Numbered from the stretch's first letter, positions 17,526-27,915 are shown. The stretch: 64,000 nucleotides of DNA from JANNPJ01 sp965200525 (GCA_965200525.1 OZ241368.1:6882001-6946000); one strand, 5' to 3'. Notes: generated from the sequence alone by a model not told the origin. Made by a program: numbers and translations.

Positions 17526-17689
17526 GGGAGGTCGCTCTCTCGCGAATGCCACAGGTCACCCGCGCAGGTTGAAGTGTTCTGCGGGTCGGGATGGGTCACC
17601 CCATTTGTGCCGACTGCTGACGAGCAGCAGAAGCCTGGACTGCGCGACCCCCCTGTGGCAGGGGCGCATCGATGAGGCGGCACGAGGTC

Positions 17690-18520
17690 TCAGTCTGCCA
17701 CAGTGCTGGTCACCGGCCGAAATCGCGGGCCGTCGGCCTGCCAGCCCTCTTCGGCCAGGACGGCCAGGTCGTGCCGGTCGCAGCCGCCCGGATCGAGCGC
17801 TTCGAGCAGGTCGGGACGCCGGCGGGCAGTCCGGCGCAGGCTCTCGTCGCGGCGCCAGCGGCTGATCTGGGCGTGGTGGCCGGACAGCAGCACGGCCGGG
17901 ACGTCGCGATCGCGCCAGCGGGCGGGCTTGGTGTACACCGGATACTCCAGCAGGCCGTCCTCGTGGCTCTCCTCGAGCAGGCTCTCGGCGTTGCCGAGCA
18001 CCCCCGGGATCAGCCGGGCCACGGCCTCGACGATGGCCAGCACCGCCACCTCACCGCCGTTGAGCACGTAGTCGCCCAGGCTGACCGGCAGCACCGGCAT
18101 CGCCGTGGCCGCGTCGTCGTAGACCCGCTCGTCGATGCCCTCGTACCGGCCGCAGGCGAACATCAGCCAGCCCGCGCCGGCCAGTTCCCGGGCCAGCGGC
18201 TGGCTGAACGGCGTGCCGGAAGGGCTGGGCACCAGCAGGGTGGGGACGGCACCCGGGCGGCCCAGGGCCTGCCGGCCGGTCGCCAGCACGCCGGCCAGGG
18301 CCTCGCTCCAGGGTTCGGGGCGCATCACCATGCCGGCCCCGCCGCCGGCCGGCGCATCGTCCACCGTGCGGTGCCGGTCGTGGGTGAAGTCGCGCAGGTC
18401 GTGCACGTCCAGATCGAGAATCCCGGCCCGCCGGGCCTTGCCGATCAGCGAGAGTTCGAGCGGACCGAGGTACTCCGGAAAGATCGTGACGACGTCGATC
18501 CGCAGCTGCGGATCAGTCAT
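17690..18520 (-). CDS. trmD: tRNA (guanine37-N1)-methyltransferase
   Basis: A 276-residue SPOUT methyltransferase that makes m1G37 and so prevents +1 frameshifting. The N-terminal segment RIDVVTIFPEYLGPLELSLI and the trefoil-knot SAM site SLGDYVLNGGEVAVLAIVEA are diagnostic; the catalytic Asp region is DRHRTVDDAPAGGGAGMV. ATG 18520 overlaps the rimM stop by 8 bp. The C-terminal 30 residues (ARRRPDLLEALDPGGCDRHD) extend a little past the usual end. Confidence 0.96.
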   Translation of the reverse strand: MTDPQLRIDVVTIFPEYLGPLELSLIGKARRAGILDLDVHDLRDFTHDRHRTVDDAPAGGGAGMVMRPEPWSEALAGVLATGRQALGRPGAVPTLLVPSPSGTPFSQPLARELAGAGWLMFACGRYEGIDERVYDDAATAMPVLPVSLGDYVLNGGEVAVLAIVEAVARLIPGVLGNAESLLEESHEDGLLEYPVYTKPARWRDRDVPAVLLSGHHAQISRWRRDESLRRTARRRPDLLEALDPGGCDRHDLAVLAEEGWQADGPRFRPVTSTVAD

Positions 18521-19064
18521 CGCCGTCGGGCAGATCCTCGAGCAGGCCCGGTGGGGCCGCGACCACCACCCGCCCGCCGGCCAGGTCGACCTCGGGAACG
18601 ATCGCCGAGACGAACGGCACCAGGCGGTCGTCGCCGGCCACAGTGCGGACCACCAGCAGGTCCTGGGCGCCGGGGTGCTGCACCGAGCGCACCGCGCCGA
18701 GCTCGGTGCCCTCCGGGGAGACCACTTTCAGCCCGACCAGTTCGTGGTCGTACCAGGCGTCGGGCTCGTCCGACTCCTCGTTCACCTCGGCCTCGAGGAC
18801 GACGTCACGCAGGCTCTCGGCCGCGCTCCGGTCGGGCACCTCGGCGAACGAGAGCAGCAGGATGCCGTTGTTGTCCCGAACCCGGGTCAGGGTCAGGCTG
18901 GTCGGGCCACCGGTCGCCACCAGGGCCCGGCGACGGGGGCCGTCCTCCACGTGCAGGACGGCCCCGTCGACGAACCGGGCCGCAGGAGCGTCGGTGCGTA
19001 CCTCGACACTGACCTCACCGCGTAACCCGTGAGCCCGGCCGATCCGGGCCACGATCAGTCGCAC
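18513..19064 (-). CDS. rimM: Ribosome maturation factor RimM
   Basis: A 183-residue factor for 16S rRNA 3'-domain processing that binds S19. It has the N-terminal RimM beta-barrel (VARIGRAHGLRGEVSVEVRT) and the C-terminal PRC-barrel (YDHELVGLKVVSPEGTELGA...DLLVVRT...LVPFVSAIVPEVDLAG). GTG 19064 follows the khpA stop by five bases, and the 3' end overlaps trmD. The order rpsP-khpA-rimM-trmD-rplS is the standard bacterial cluster. Confidence 0.96.
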   Translation of the reverse strand: MRLIVARIGRAHGLRGEVSVEVRTDAPAARFVDGAVLHVEDGPRRRALVATGGPTSLTLTRVRDNNGILLLSFAEVPDRSAAESLRDVVLEAEVNEESDEPDAWYDHELVGLKVVSPEGTELGAVRSVQHPGAQDLLVVRTVAGDDRLVPFVSAIVPEVDLAGGRVVVAAPPGLLEDLPDGDD

Positions 19065-19069
19065 CGGTC

Positions 19070-19312
19070 TCAGCGGCCTCGATCGACGTCGACCACGTCG
19101 ACCCGAACCGGCTCACCGTTCGAGATCGCCTTGACCACGGTACGCAGTGCCGTGGCGGTACGGCCGGAACGGCCGATCACCCGGCCGAGGTCTTCCGGGT
19201 GGACCCGGACCTCGAGCAACGCCCCGCGGCGAAGCGTCTTGCTCCGCACACTGACGTCGTCCGGGTGCGCCACGATGCCGCGAACCAGGTGCTCGAGCGC
19301 CTCGATCAGCAC
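19070..19312 (-). CDS. khpA: KH-domain RNA-binding protein (KhpA/YlqC)
   Basis: An 80-residue single KH domain with the GxxG loop in DLGRVIGRSGRTATALRTVV. Such proteins pair with KhpB/Jag and bind many RNAs, affecting cell size in Gram-positives. GTG 19312 follows the rpsP stop after one base, so it is translationally coupled to S16. The size and place between rpsP and rimM are exactly as expected. Confidence 0.95.
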   Translation of the reverse strand: MLIEALEHLVRGIVAHPDDVSVRSKTLRRGALLEVRVHPEDLGRVIGRSGRTATALRTVVKAISNGEPVRVDVVDVDRGR

Positions 19313-19313
19313 G

Positions 19314-19844
19314 TCAGGCCTCGGCGTCCGCGGCGGCGGGAGCCTTCTCCGCGGCCGGAGCCTCGGCCGGCTTCTCCTCGGCCTTGACCTCGGCCTTCGG
19401 CTCGGCGGCCTTCGGCTCGGCGGCCTTCGGCTCGGCGGCCTTGGTCTCGGCCGGCTTATCGTCGGCCTTGCCCCGCTTGGCCTTGAGGGTCTTGGCCTCG
19501 TTCACGTTGAGGCTCTTGGCCTCTTCGAAGCCGGAGCGGTCGGTGACCTTGTCGCCGGCGGTCCGGTAGGTGCCCTCGGCGCCCGGCAGGCCCTTGTGCT
19601 TCTGCCAGTCGCCGGTGACCTTGAGGATGGCCAGCACCTGCTCGGTGGGCTGGGCCCCGACGGAGAGCCAGTACGCGACCCGGTCGGCCTTGACCTCCAT
19701 GACGGAGGGCTCGTGGGTCGGGTGGTACTTGCCGATCTCCTCGATCGCCCGGCCGTCGCGCTTGGTACGCGAGTCGGCGACAACGATGCGGTAGTACGGC
19801 GCGCGGATCTTGCCCATGCGCTTCAGGCGGATCTTGACTGCCAC
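19314..19844 (-). CDS. rpsP: 30S ribosomal protein S16 with Ala/Glu/Pro/Lys tail
   Basis: A 176-residue S16; the family core is about 80-90 residues (MAVKIRLKRMGKIRAPYYRI, then DGRAIEEIGKYHPTHEPS and RVAYWLSVGAQPTEQV). The extra C-terminal half is low complexity with a 5-residue repeat AAEPK three times, encoded by 15-bp DNA repeats near 19395-19440, then Glu/Ala/Pro-rich sequence. Long tails on S16 occur in actinobacteria, but their role is unknown. It is the first gene of the rpsP-rplS operon. Confidence 0.95.
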   Translation of the reverse strand: MAVKIRLKRMGKIRAPYYRIVVADSRTKRDGRAIEEIGKYHPTHEPSVMEVKADRVAYWLSVGAQPTEQVLAILKVTGDWQKHKGLPGAEGTYRTAGDKVTDRSGFEEAKSLNVNEAKTLKAKRGKADDKPAETKAAEPKAAEPKAAEPKAEVKAEEKPAEAPAAEKAPAAADAEA

Positions 19845-20029
19845 GGGTGTGGACTCCTGCTTCTGGTCTGGATTGGCCGGTCGCCGTGGCCCAGGTGGGG
19901 TTCTGGGCCCGGAGATCAGCCGAGGACTCGGCTACGCCTGCGGTGAGAGGGTCCGCATCGGCCGGGTACGACAGTCCATTGTGCCAGATGACTCACAGTC
20001 TGCTGACCGCCACCGCAAAGCCGGACCAA

Positions 20030-21115
20030 TCAGAAGCGGCGGCCCCGCAGCACGACGGTAGTGGGGTGGGCCAGCACGGCGACGTCCAGGCGGGGGTCGC
20101 CGGGGTAGAGCACCAGATCGGCCGGATCGCCCTCGGCCAGGGCCGGCCGGCCGAGCCAGCGCCGGGCCGCCCAGCAGGCGGCGTCCAGGGCGGCCCGGTC
20201 GGTCAGCCCGGCCGTCCGCAGCTCGGCCACCTCGGCCGCGACCAGGCCGTGCGGCAGCGAACCACCCGCGTCGGTGCCGCAGAACACCGGCACCCCCTGC
20301 TCGTAGGCGGCCCGGACGGTGTCGTACCGGCGGGCGTGCAGGGCCAGCATGTGTTTCTGGTAGTTCGGGAACTTCTCCGCCGCCGGGGCCGCGATCTGCG
20401 GGAACGTGGCGATGTTGACCAGGGTGGGGACGATTGCCGTGCCTCGCCGGGCCGCCTCGGCGATGGTTTCCGGATCCAGGCCGGTGGCGTGCTCCAGGCA
20501 GTCGATGCCGGCCGCCAGCAGGTCGGGCAGGCTGTCCTCGCCGAACACGTGGGCGGTGACCCGGGCCCCCTCCTGATGGGCGACCTCGATCGCCGCCGCC
20601 AGCACGTCGGCCGGCCAGCAGGGCCCGAGGTCGCCGAGGTCGCGGTCGATCCAGTCGCCGACCAGCTTGACCCAGCCGTCGCCGAGCCGGGCCTGCCGGC
20701 GGACCGTCTCGACCAGCTCTTCGGGCTCCACCTCGTGGGCGTAGTTGCGCAGGTAGCGCCTGGTCCGGGCGATGTGCCGGCCGGCCCGCACGATCGAGGG
20801 CAGGTCGGCCCGCTGGTCGATCCAGTGGGTGTCGACCGGCGAGCCGGCGTCGCGCAGCAGCAACGCCCCGGCGTCCCGTTCGGCGATCGCCTGCTGTTCC
20901 TGGGCGGCCCGGTCGACCCCGCCCTCGCGGCCCAGCCCGACGTGCGAGTGGGCGTCGACCAGGCCGGGCAGGGCCCAGCCCTCGAGCACGGTGATCTCGG
21001 TGCGCGGCGCGGTCGGGCGATCGTAGGTCAGGCGACCGCCGAGCACCCAGGCGACGGCTCGTTCGTCGTCCGGTCCGGCCAGCACCGGCCCGCGAAGCTC
21101 GAGAGCTTCGGTCAT
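20030..21115 (-). CDS. Metal-dependent amidohydrolase family protein
   Basis: A 361-residue TIM-barrel hydrolase. Metal-ligand motifs: HSHVG (residues near 57), a Lys in GWVKLVGDW, His in VTAHVFGED, His in CLEHATG and Asp in FCGTDAGGSLPHG, matching the imidazolonepropionase/prolidase-like branch. The N- and C-terminal strands form the usual composite sandwich (ALPGLVDA and DLVLYPGDPRLD). ATG 21115 overlaps the ffh stop as ATGA. An amidohydrolase after ffh is common in actinobacteria; its substrate is not known. Confidence 0.88.
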   Translation of the reverse strand: MTEALELRGPVLAGPDDERAVAWVLGGRLTYDRPTAPRTEITVLEGWALPGLVDAHSHVGLGREGGVDRAAQEQQAIAERDAGALLLRDAGSPVDTHWIDQRADLPSIVRAGRHIARTRRYLRNYAHEVEPEELVETVRRQARLGDGWVKLVGDWIDRDLGDLGPCWPADVLAAAIEVAHQEGARVTAHVFGEDSLPDLLAAGIDCLEHATGLDPETIAEAARRGTAIVPTLVNIATFPQIAAPAAEKFPNYQKHMLALHARRYDTVRAAYEQGVPVFCGTDAGGSLPHGLVAAEVAELRTAGLTDRAALDAACWAARRWLGRPALAEGDPADLVLYPGDPRLDVAVLAHPTTVVLRGRRF

Positions 21116-22707
21116 CGACCGAGGAACTTCTCAAAGCCCGGAGGCAGATCGACGGACGACGGGTCGACGGTCGGCTTCTGGCCACCGAGCCCGAAGGCGC
21201 CGCCGGGCACCGAGGGCGCGGCGCCGGCGCGCTGGTTGCCCTCGCGCTCCTGCTGGGCCCGCTTGGCCGGGTTGCCCGACTTGGCCTTGCCCTTGCGCGG
21301 CGGCGGAGCGCTCTTGCCCCGCCCCTTCTTGCCGCCCGCTCCCCCACCGGGAAGACCGGGCATACCCGGCATGCCGCCGCCGCGGCGCATCTGGCGCATC
21401 ATCTTCTGGGCCTCGCCGAACCGCTCGATCAGCTGGTTGACGTCGCTGACCTGGACGCCGGACCCCTTGGCCACCCGCAGCCGGCGCGACCCGTTCAGGA
21501 TTCGCGGCTGCCGGCGCTCCTGCGGCGTCATCGACTTGATGATCGCCTCGATCCTGTCCATCTCGCGGTCGTCGAAGTTCTCCAGCTGCTCGCGAATCTC
21601 GCCCATGCCGGGCAGCATGCCGAGCATCTTCTTGAGCGAGCCCATGTTCTTCAGGGCGGCCATCTGGGCCAGGAAGTCCTCGAGGGTGAAATCCTCGTCG
21701 GCGGCCAGCTTGGCCGCCATCTTCTCCGCCTGATCGGCGTCGAACGCCTTCTCGGCCTGCTCGATCAGGGTCATGACGTCGCCCAGATCGAGGATCCGGG
21801 ATGCCATCCGGTCGGGGTGGAACAGCTCGAAGTCGGTCAGCTTCTCGCCGGTGGAGGCGAACATCACCGGCTTGCCGGTCACGCCGACGACCGACAGCGC
21901 GGCGCCACCGCGGGCGTCGCCGTCGAGCTTGGTCAGCACCACACCGTCGAAGCCGACGCCCTCCATGAACGCCATCGCGGTGCTGACCGCGTCCTGGCCG
22001 ATCATCGCGTCGACCACAAAGAGGATCTCGTCCGGACTGGTGGCGTCGCGGATGTCCGCGGCCTGCCGCATCAGCTCGCCGTCGACCCCGAGCCGGCCGG
22101 CGGTGTCGACGATCACGACGTCGTGCTGCTTCTCCCGGGCGAAGGTGATGCCGTCGCGGGCCACCTGGACCGGGTCGCCGGCGCTGGTGCCGGACGTGCC
22201 GGAGCCGTCCGAGACGCCGCGCTCGGGAGCGAACACCGGCACGCCGGCCCGCTCACCGACCACTTCGAGCTGGGTCACGGCGTTGGGTCGCTGCAGGTCG
22301 CAGGCCACCAGCAACGGGGTGTGGCCCTGCTCGCGCAGGTAGTGGCCGAGCTTTCCGGCCAGCGTGGTCTTGCCCGCACCCTGCAGGCCGGCCAGCAGGA
22401 TCACGGTCGGCGGGTTCTTTGCCAACCGCAGCCGCCGGGTCTCGCCGCCGAGGATGGCGACGAGCTCCTCGTTGACGATCTTGACGACCTGCTGGGCCGG
22501 GTTCAGCGCCTGCGAGACCTCGGCGCCCAGCGCCCGCTCGCGGATGGCCGCGGTGAACTGGCGCACGACGGGAACCGCCACGTCGGCGTCGAGCAGGGCC
22601 CGGCGGATCTCGCGGATCGTCGCATCGACGTCCGCTTCGGAGAGCCGGCCCTTCCCGCGCAGCGACTTGAAGGTGGCGGTGAGGCGGTCTGACAGCGTGG
22701 CGAACAC
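21112..22707 (-). CDS. ffh: Signal recognition particle protein
   Basis: A 531-residue SRP54 GTPase that binds signal sequences as they leave the ribosome and docks with FtsY. Order: N domain helices, G domain with G1 GLQGAGKTTLAGKLG, DTAGRLGVDGEL and TKLDGDARGGAALS, then the methionine-rich M domain (KKMLGMLPGMGEIREQ, RIEAIIKSMTPQERR, and a GGGMPGMPGLPGG finger). An insertion of about 15 residues (SDGSGTSGTSAGD) lies in the G domain before the insertion box. GTG start at 22707. The C-terminal tail is Lys/Pro-rich. Confidence 0.96.
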   Translation of the reverse strand: MFATLSDRLTATFKSLRGKGRLSEADVDATIREIRRALLDADVAVPVVRQFTAAIRERALGAEVSQALNPAQQVVKIVNEELVAILGGETRRLRLAKNPPTVILLAGLQGAGKTTLAGKLGHYLREQGHTPLLVACDLQRPNAVTQLEVVGERAGVPVFAPERGVSDGSGTSGTSAGDPVQVARDGITFAREKQHDVVIVDTAGRLGVDGELMRQAADIRDATSPDEILFVVDAMIGQDAVSTAMAFMEGVGFDGVVLTKLDGDARGGAALSVVGVTGKPVMFASTGEKLTDFELFHPDRMASRILDLGDVMTLIEQAEKAFDADQAEKMAAKLAADEDFTLEDFLAQMAALKNMGSLKKMLGMLPGMGEIREQLENFDDREMDRIEAIIKSMTPQERRQPRILNGSRRLRVAKGSGVQVSDVNQLIERFGEAQKMMRQMRRGGGMPGMPGLPGGGAGGKKGRGKSAPPPRKGKAKSGNPAKRAQQEREGNQRAGAAPSVPGGAFGLGGQKPTVDPSSVDLPPGFEKFLGR

Positions 22708-22761
22708 GGTTCCAGCTTACCGGCCGCGGGGCGGTCCGGGCTGCGGTCGGCGGGCCGGTAC

Positions 22762-23418
22762 CTAGGTGGGGATGTTCTTGCACACGTGATAGGCCTCGAT
22801 CACGGAGGAGTCCGAGGTGTCGCCCTTGTAGGCCACCAGCGTGGTCTGGGCGAACAGGCAGGCCCGCACCCCGATTTCACGCTTCTTCCAGTTCACCGGA
22901 TTGCCGGTGTTGTTCTGGGTGAACTTGGCCGAGGACCCGTCCGGGCTGGTGAACCGCTCGGCGGTCTTCATGTTGCCGCAGTCGATCGTCGGGGTGACCT
23001 GGATGGCCCACGGAAAACCAGGGGAGATGGACGCCGAGGTGTGACAGGTCCAGTGGTACCAGGCCTGGGTCATCTCGACCTTGGAGTACTTCTTGGCCTT
23101 GCGGCCCTTCTTGGCACAGTGGTTGTAGCTGCGCACGGTCATCTTTGGGTTGACCAGCTTGGCGTCCTTCCACTGCCAGATCCCGACCCGGGTGAACGGC
23201 TTGCCCTTGACCTTCATCGTTCCGGACAGGGTCACCCGGAAGCAGCCGTGCAGCGGTTTCGAGGCGAAGTTCTTCGTGATCGAGTACTTGACCTTGTAGG
23301 GCTTCCATTTGACCGCGGCGTCAGCCTCGCTCTGCGCCATCATGAGGATCACCGGTACCAGCAGCGTGGCCACCGCCAGCGTTCGGCCGAATCTGCCGGC
23401 CCAGCCCGTACCCACCAT
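22762..23418 (-). CDS. Secreted six-cysteine protein of unknown family
   Basis: 218 residues with a Sec signal peptide (RTLAVATLLVPVILMMAQSE, probable cleavage after ADA). The mature part has six cysteines, an even number suggesting three disulfides, in the contexts HGCFRV, YNHCAKK, WTCHTS, TIDCGN, RACLFA and HVCKN. It is rich in Lys, Thr and aromatic residues and looks like a beta-rich secreted domain. I do not recognise the family. It lies between ffh and glnD on the same strand but is not usually part of that neighbourhood. An AT-rich stretch upstream (23480-23505), with a CGATGA/TCATCG dyad, may hold its promoter. Confidence 0.75.
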   Translation of the reverse strand: MVGTGWAGRFGRTLAVATLLVPVILMMAQSEADAAVKWKPYKVKYSITKNFASKPLHGCFRVTLSGTMKVKGKPFTRVGIWQWKDAKLVNPKMTVRSYNHCAKKGRKAKKYSKVEMTQAWYHWTCHTSASISPGFPWAIQVTPTIDCGNMKTAERFTSPDGSSAKFTQNNTGNPVNWKKREIGVRACLFAQTTLVAYKGDTSDSSVIEAYHVCKNIPT

Positions 23419-23546
23419 GAACGGCCCCCGTGCCCGTAGTAGCCCGGCCCCGTGAGAGCCGTGCCGAAGCGGACGAGAATAGCGATGATCTCATCGTAAA
23501 AGAAGGGGTATGTCCGGATTCGACCGGGCCGCGCCGAACCGGCCGG

Positions 23547-26024
23547 TCAGGCCGACTGAGCGGTCGGCACCGATCCGGCGTCGACCAGCACCGAGACCGT
23601 CTCGGCGACCCGGGGCGGCGACAGCGCACCGCCGTCGTGCTCGCAGACGTACAGGACGTCGACCGCCTGCCCGGCGTGGGTTGCCACGTGGGCCGAGCGC
23701 AGGTCGACGCCGACGCCGGCCAGGGCCGCCCCGATGGCATGCATCAGGCCGGGCCGGTCGGCCGCGCGCACCTCAAGCACGGTCGCGTCGGCCGAGGCGC
23801 CGGGCAGCAGCACGACCCGGGGCCGGGCCGGGGCACCGGGACGGGTCCGGTAGCCGGCCTCCCGGCGGGCCAGCGGCTCGAGCACGCTCAGATCCCCCTC
23901 GCCGAGCCGGCGCAGGTGCAGCTCCAGGGTGGCCGGCTCGGGCGGGTCGCCGTTGCTCTCCACCCACCAGGTGTCGACGGCGATGTCCGGGCCGTCGGGG
24001 ACCTCCGAGCTGACCGTCCGGACCAGGGCCGACTTCACCGTGAGCCGAAAACTGGCCAGCACCCCGGCGATGTCGGCCAGCAGTCCGGGCCGGTCCGGGG
24101 CCACGAAGGTGACCACGTGCAGCTCGTCCATCGGGCTCACCGCCACCCGGGGGCGGCCGTCGGCGACGACCGAGCGGACCAGCTCGACCTCGGCCTCGGC
24201 GATCGGGGCCGGGCCGGGCGGCTCCTCACCGCGCATCGCGGTCTGGGCCCGGGCGAACAGGTCGTCCACCAGCCGGGCCCGCCACGACGTCCAGGCCACC
24301 GGGCCCACCGCGGACGCGTCGGCCTCGGTCAGGGCCCGCAGCATCTCCAGCGTCTCCAGCCGGCCGTCCACCGCCGCGACCAGGTCGGCCACCGTCCGTG
24401 GGTCGTCCGGGTCGCGCCGGGTGGCCAGCTCGATCAGGGTCAGGTGTTCGCGGACCAGCCGCTCGATCACCTCGCAGTCCTCCGGCACCAGGCCGATCCG
24501 GCGAGCCACCTTGGCCGCCAGCGGAGCCCCGGTCACCGAATGGTCCACCGCCCCCTGGCGCTTGCCCAGGTCGTGCAGCAACGCGGCCAGCACCAGCAGG
24601 TCGGGGCGGGCGGTGTCGCGCAGCGCCGACTGAATGCTGATCACGGTCTCGATCATGTGCCGGTCGACCGTGTGCCGGTGAACCGCGTTGCGCTGCGGGC
24701 GATTACGGACGCCGGCCCACTCCGGGATCCAGCGGGTGATCAGGCCGGCCCGGTCCAGCGACTCCCAGACCCCGGCCAGGGCCGGGCCGCCGGCCAGCAT
24801 CGCGACGAAGGCGTCCCGGGCCGGCGCCGGCCACGGGTCGGGCAGCGGCGGGCAGTCGTCGGCCAGGTGCTCGACCGTCACCGGCGACAGCGGCAGGCCG
24901 GCCCGCACGGCGGTCGCCGCCGCCCGCAGCGGCAGCACGGCGTCCTCGGTGGCCCGCACGCCGACCCCGAGCACCACCTCGCCGTCGTGCTCGACCAGAC
25001 CGTGGCCGAGCGGGCGCAACCGTGGGCGGCGCGGGCCGGGTCGCAGCCGGCGGGTCGGCACCGACTGCCGGGCCCGGCGGGCGGTCACGTCGACGGCGTA
25101 GGCGATCGACCGGGCCGAGTCGCTGACCTGGGCCAGCAGCTCGTCGGCGTCGGTCAGGCCGCAGACCACGGCGACCGCGTCCTGCTCGGCCAGCAGCAGC
25201 CGGTCCGAACCCTTGCCGGTCACGGTCTGCAGGGCGTCACGAATGTCGAGCAGCTGCACGTGGGACTCGTCGACCGCGCCGTGCGGGCGGTCGGTGACCC
25301 AGCTCGCGGCCAGGGCGCGCAGCACGGTGACGTCGCGCAGCCCACCGCGGGCCTCCTTGAGGTCGGGCTCGAGCAGGTGGGCGGCCTCGCCGAACCGGGC
25401 CGCCCGTTCGCTCAGCGACTCCAGCACCTGCGGCAGCCGGCGCCGGATGCCACCGCGCCAGTCGCCCAGGAGCGAGGTGCGGGTGCGGACCACCAGCGAG
25501 GCGTCGCCGGAGATGACCCGCAGATCGAGCAGGCCGACGGCGGCGGAGAGGTCGTTGGCGGCCACCTCCCGGCATTGGGTCGGCGTCCGGACCGAGTGGT
25601 CGACCCGCAGGCCGGCGTCCCAGAGCGGGTACCACAGGCGCTGGGCCAGGTCGCTGACCTCGTCGACCGACAGGTGCCGGCCGTCGTGCAGCAGGACCAG
25701 GTCGAGGTCGCTGGCCGGCCCGGCGTCACCCCGGGCGATGCTGCCGACGGCGGCCAGGGCGATGCCGTCGGTCAGGGTGCTGCGTCGCTTCTGCGGTCGC
25801 TCGGCCAGCGGCGCCAGGGCCGCCCGCCAGGCCCGAACCAGCGCGGTCTCGACCAGGACGCCGAGCGCCCGCCGGCGATCCGGGCCCGAGGTGCCCGAGC
25901 GCAGGGCCAGCGCCAGCCGGTCCTTGCGCAGGTCGCGGGCCGCGACCAGGGCGGCCCGGGACAGGTCTTCGGCTGTCTCCTCGAACGATTCATCGGGAGT
26001 GCTGTTCTGGCCGCCAGCCGTCAC
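23547..26024 (-). CDS. glnD: PII uridylyl/adenylyltransferase and removing enzyme
   Basis: An 825-residue nitrogen sensor. Domains in order: nucleotidyltransferase with GSIARGDAGPASDLDLVLL (about residues 95-115), a helical linker, the HD hydrolase with AALLHDLGKRQGAVDHS (about 485-500), and two C-terminal ACT domains (HVVTFVAPDRPGLLADIAG and LEVRAADRPGLMHAIGAA) that bind glutamine. In Streptomyces and Corynebacterium the homologue adenylylates rather than uridylylates PII. GTG start at 26024. It is last in amt-glnB-glnD, separated from glnB by two hairpins, so it is probably expressed less than the first two genes. Confidence 0.95.
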   Translation of the reverse strand: MTAGGQNSTPDESFEETAEDLSRAALVAARDLRKDRLALALRSGTSGPDRRRALGVLVETALVRAWRAALAPLAERPQKRRSTLTDGIALAAVGSIARGDAGPASDLDLVLLHDGRHLSVDEVSDLAQRLWYPLWDAGLRVDHSVRTPTQCREVAANDLSAAVGLLDLRVISGDASLVVRTRTSLLGDWRGGIRRRLPQVLESLSERAARFGEAAHLLEPDLKEARGGLRDVTVLRALAASWVTDRPHGAVDESHVQLLDIRDALQTVTGKGSDRLLLAEQDAVAVVCGLTDADELLAQVSDSARSIAYAVDVTARRARQSVPTRRLRPGPRRPRLRPLGHGLVEHDGEVVLGVGVRATEDAVLPLRAAATAVRAGLPLSPVTVEHLADDCPPLPDPWPAPARDAFVAMLAGGPALAGVWESLDRAGLITRWIPEWAGVRNRPQRNAVHRHTVDRHMIETVISIQSALRDTARPDLLVLAALLHDLGKRQGAVDHSVTGAPLAAKVARRIGLVPEDCEVIERLVREHLTLIELATRRDPDDPRTVADLVAAVDGRLETLEMLRALTEADASAVGPVAWTSWRARLVDDLFARAQTAMRGEEPPGPAPIAEAEVELVRSVVADGRPRVAVSPMDELHVVTFVAPDRPGLLADIAGVLASFRLTVKSALVRTVSSEVPDGPDIAVDTWWVESNGDPPEPATLELHLRRLGEGDLSVLEPLARREAGYRTRPGAPARPRVVLLPGASADATVLEVRAADRPGLMHAIGAALAGVGVDLRSAHVATHAGQAVDVLYVCEHDGGALSPPRVAETVSVLVDAGSVPTAQSA

Positions 26025-26115
26025 GATCCGCCTTTCACGCCGTCGGACCGGTCAGGGCCGGCCCGAAGGTTGACAGTTGTCGGTGGGTGTCAGGTTCCCG
26101 GCCCAAAGGCGAGGA

Positions 26116-26149
26116 GGTCCCCGGCGACCGGAATCGGTCGCCGGGGACC
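26116..26149 (-). terminator. Strong hairpin between glnB and glnD (distal)
   Basis: A perfect 15-bp stem, GGTCCCCGGCGACCG (26116-26130) and CGGTCGCCGGGGACC (26135-26149), with a GAAT loop. It lies 40 nt after the glnB stop on the minus strand. There is no long T tract, as is usual for high-GC actinobacterial terminators. It may lower read-through into glnD. Confidence 0.75.
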
Positions 26150-26150
26150 C

Positions 26151-26178
26151 GAGTCAGCGCCGATTCGGCGGCTGACTC
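26151..26178 (-). terminator. Hairpin directly after glnB (proximal)
   Basis: The arms GAGTCAGCGCCG (26151-26162) and CGGCGGCTGACTC (26166-26178) pair over 12 bp with one bulged G and an ATT loop. It starts ten bases after the glnB stop codon and abuts a second, stronger hairpin. The two together look like a tandem terminator or a stabilising 3' structure for amt-glnB mRNA. Confidence 0.65.
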
Positions 26179-26188
26179 GCAGGCTCAC

Positions 26189-26523
26189 TCACAGAGCGTC
26201 GGCACCGTGTTCGCCGGTCCGGACCCGAACGACGTCGTCGATCGGGGTGGTCCACACCTTGCCGTCACCGATCCGGCCGGTGGCCGCGCTCTTGACGATG
26301 ACGTCGACGACCTCAAGGACGTCGGTGTCGTCGACCAGCACCTCGAGCCGGACCTTCGGGACCAGGTCGACGGTGTACTCGGCACCCCGGTACACCTCGG
26401 TGTGGCCCTTCTGCCGGCCGTAGCCGCTGGCCTCACTGACCGTCATGCCCTGGACGCCGAAGGCCTCGAGAGCGGCCTTGACCTCGTCGAGCTTGTGGGG
26501 CTTGATCACTGCGGTGATGAGCT

Positions 26524-26527
<4 letters not shown>
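26189..26527 (-). CDS. glnB: Nitrogen regulatory protein PII (GlnB/GlnK)
   Basis: A 112-residue trimeric signal protein that binds ATP/ADP and 2-oxoglutarate and plugs Amt channels. The start MKLITAVIKPHKLDEVK and the T-loop GHTEVYRGAEYTVD are standard; the modified tyrosine is Tyr51. The second PII signature is TGRIGDGKVW. ATG 26527 overlaps the amt stop as ATGA. The order amt-glnB-glnD is typical of actinobacteria, where the protein is often called GlnK. Confidence 0.96.

Positions 26528-27915
<1,388 letters not shown>

Noticed and set aside
26150..26180. CRISPR-like or mobile-element origin of the dyads after glnB
   Set aside because: They are simple hairpins without direct repeats, spacers or nearby transposase.
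23430..26423. A 997-codon plus-strand frame opposite glnD and glnB
   Set aside because: Antisense shadow of two well-recognised genes; no motif of its own.
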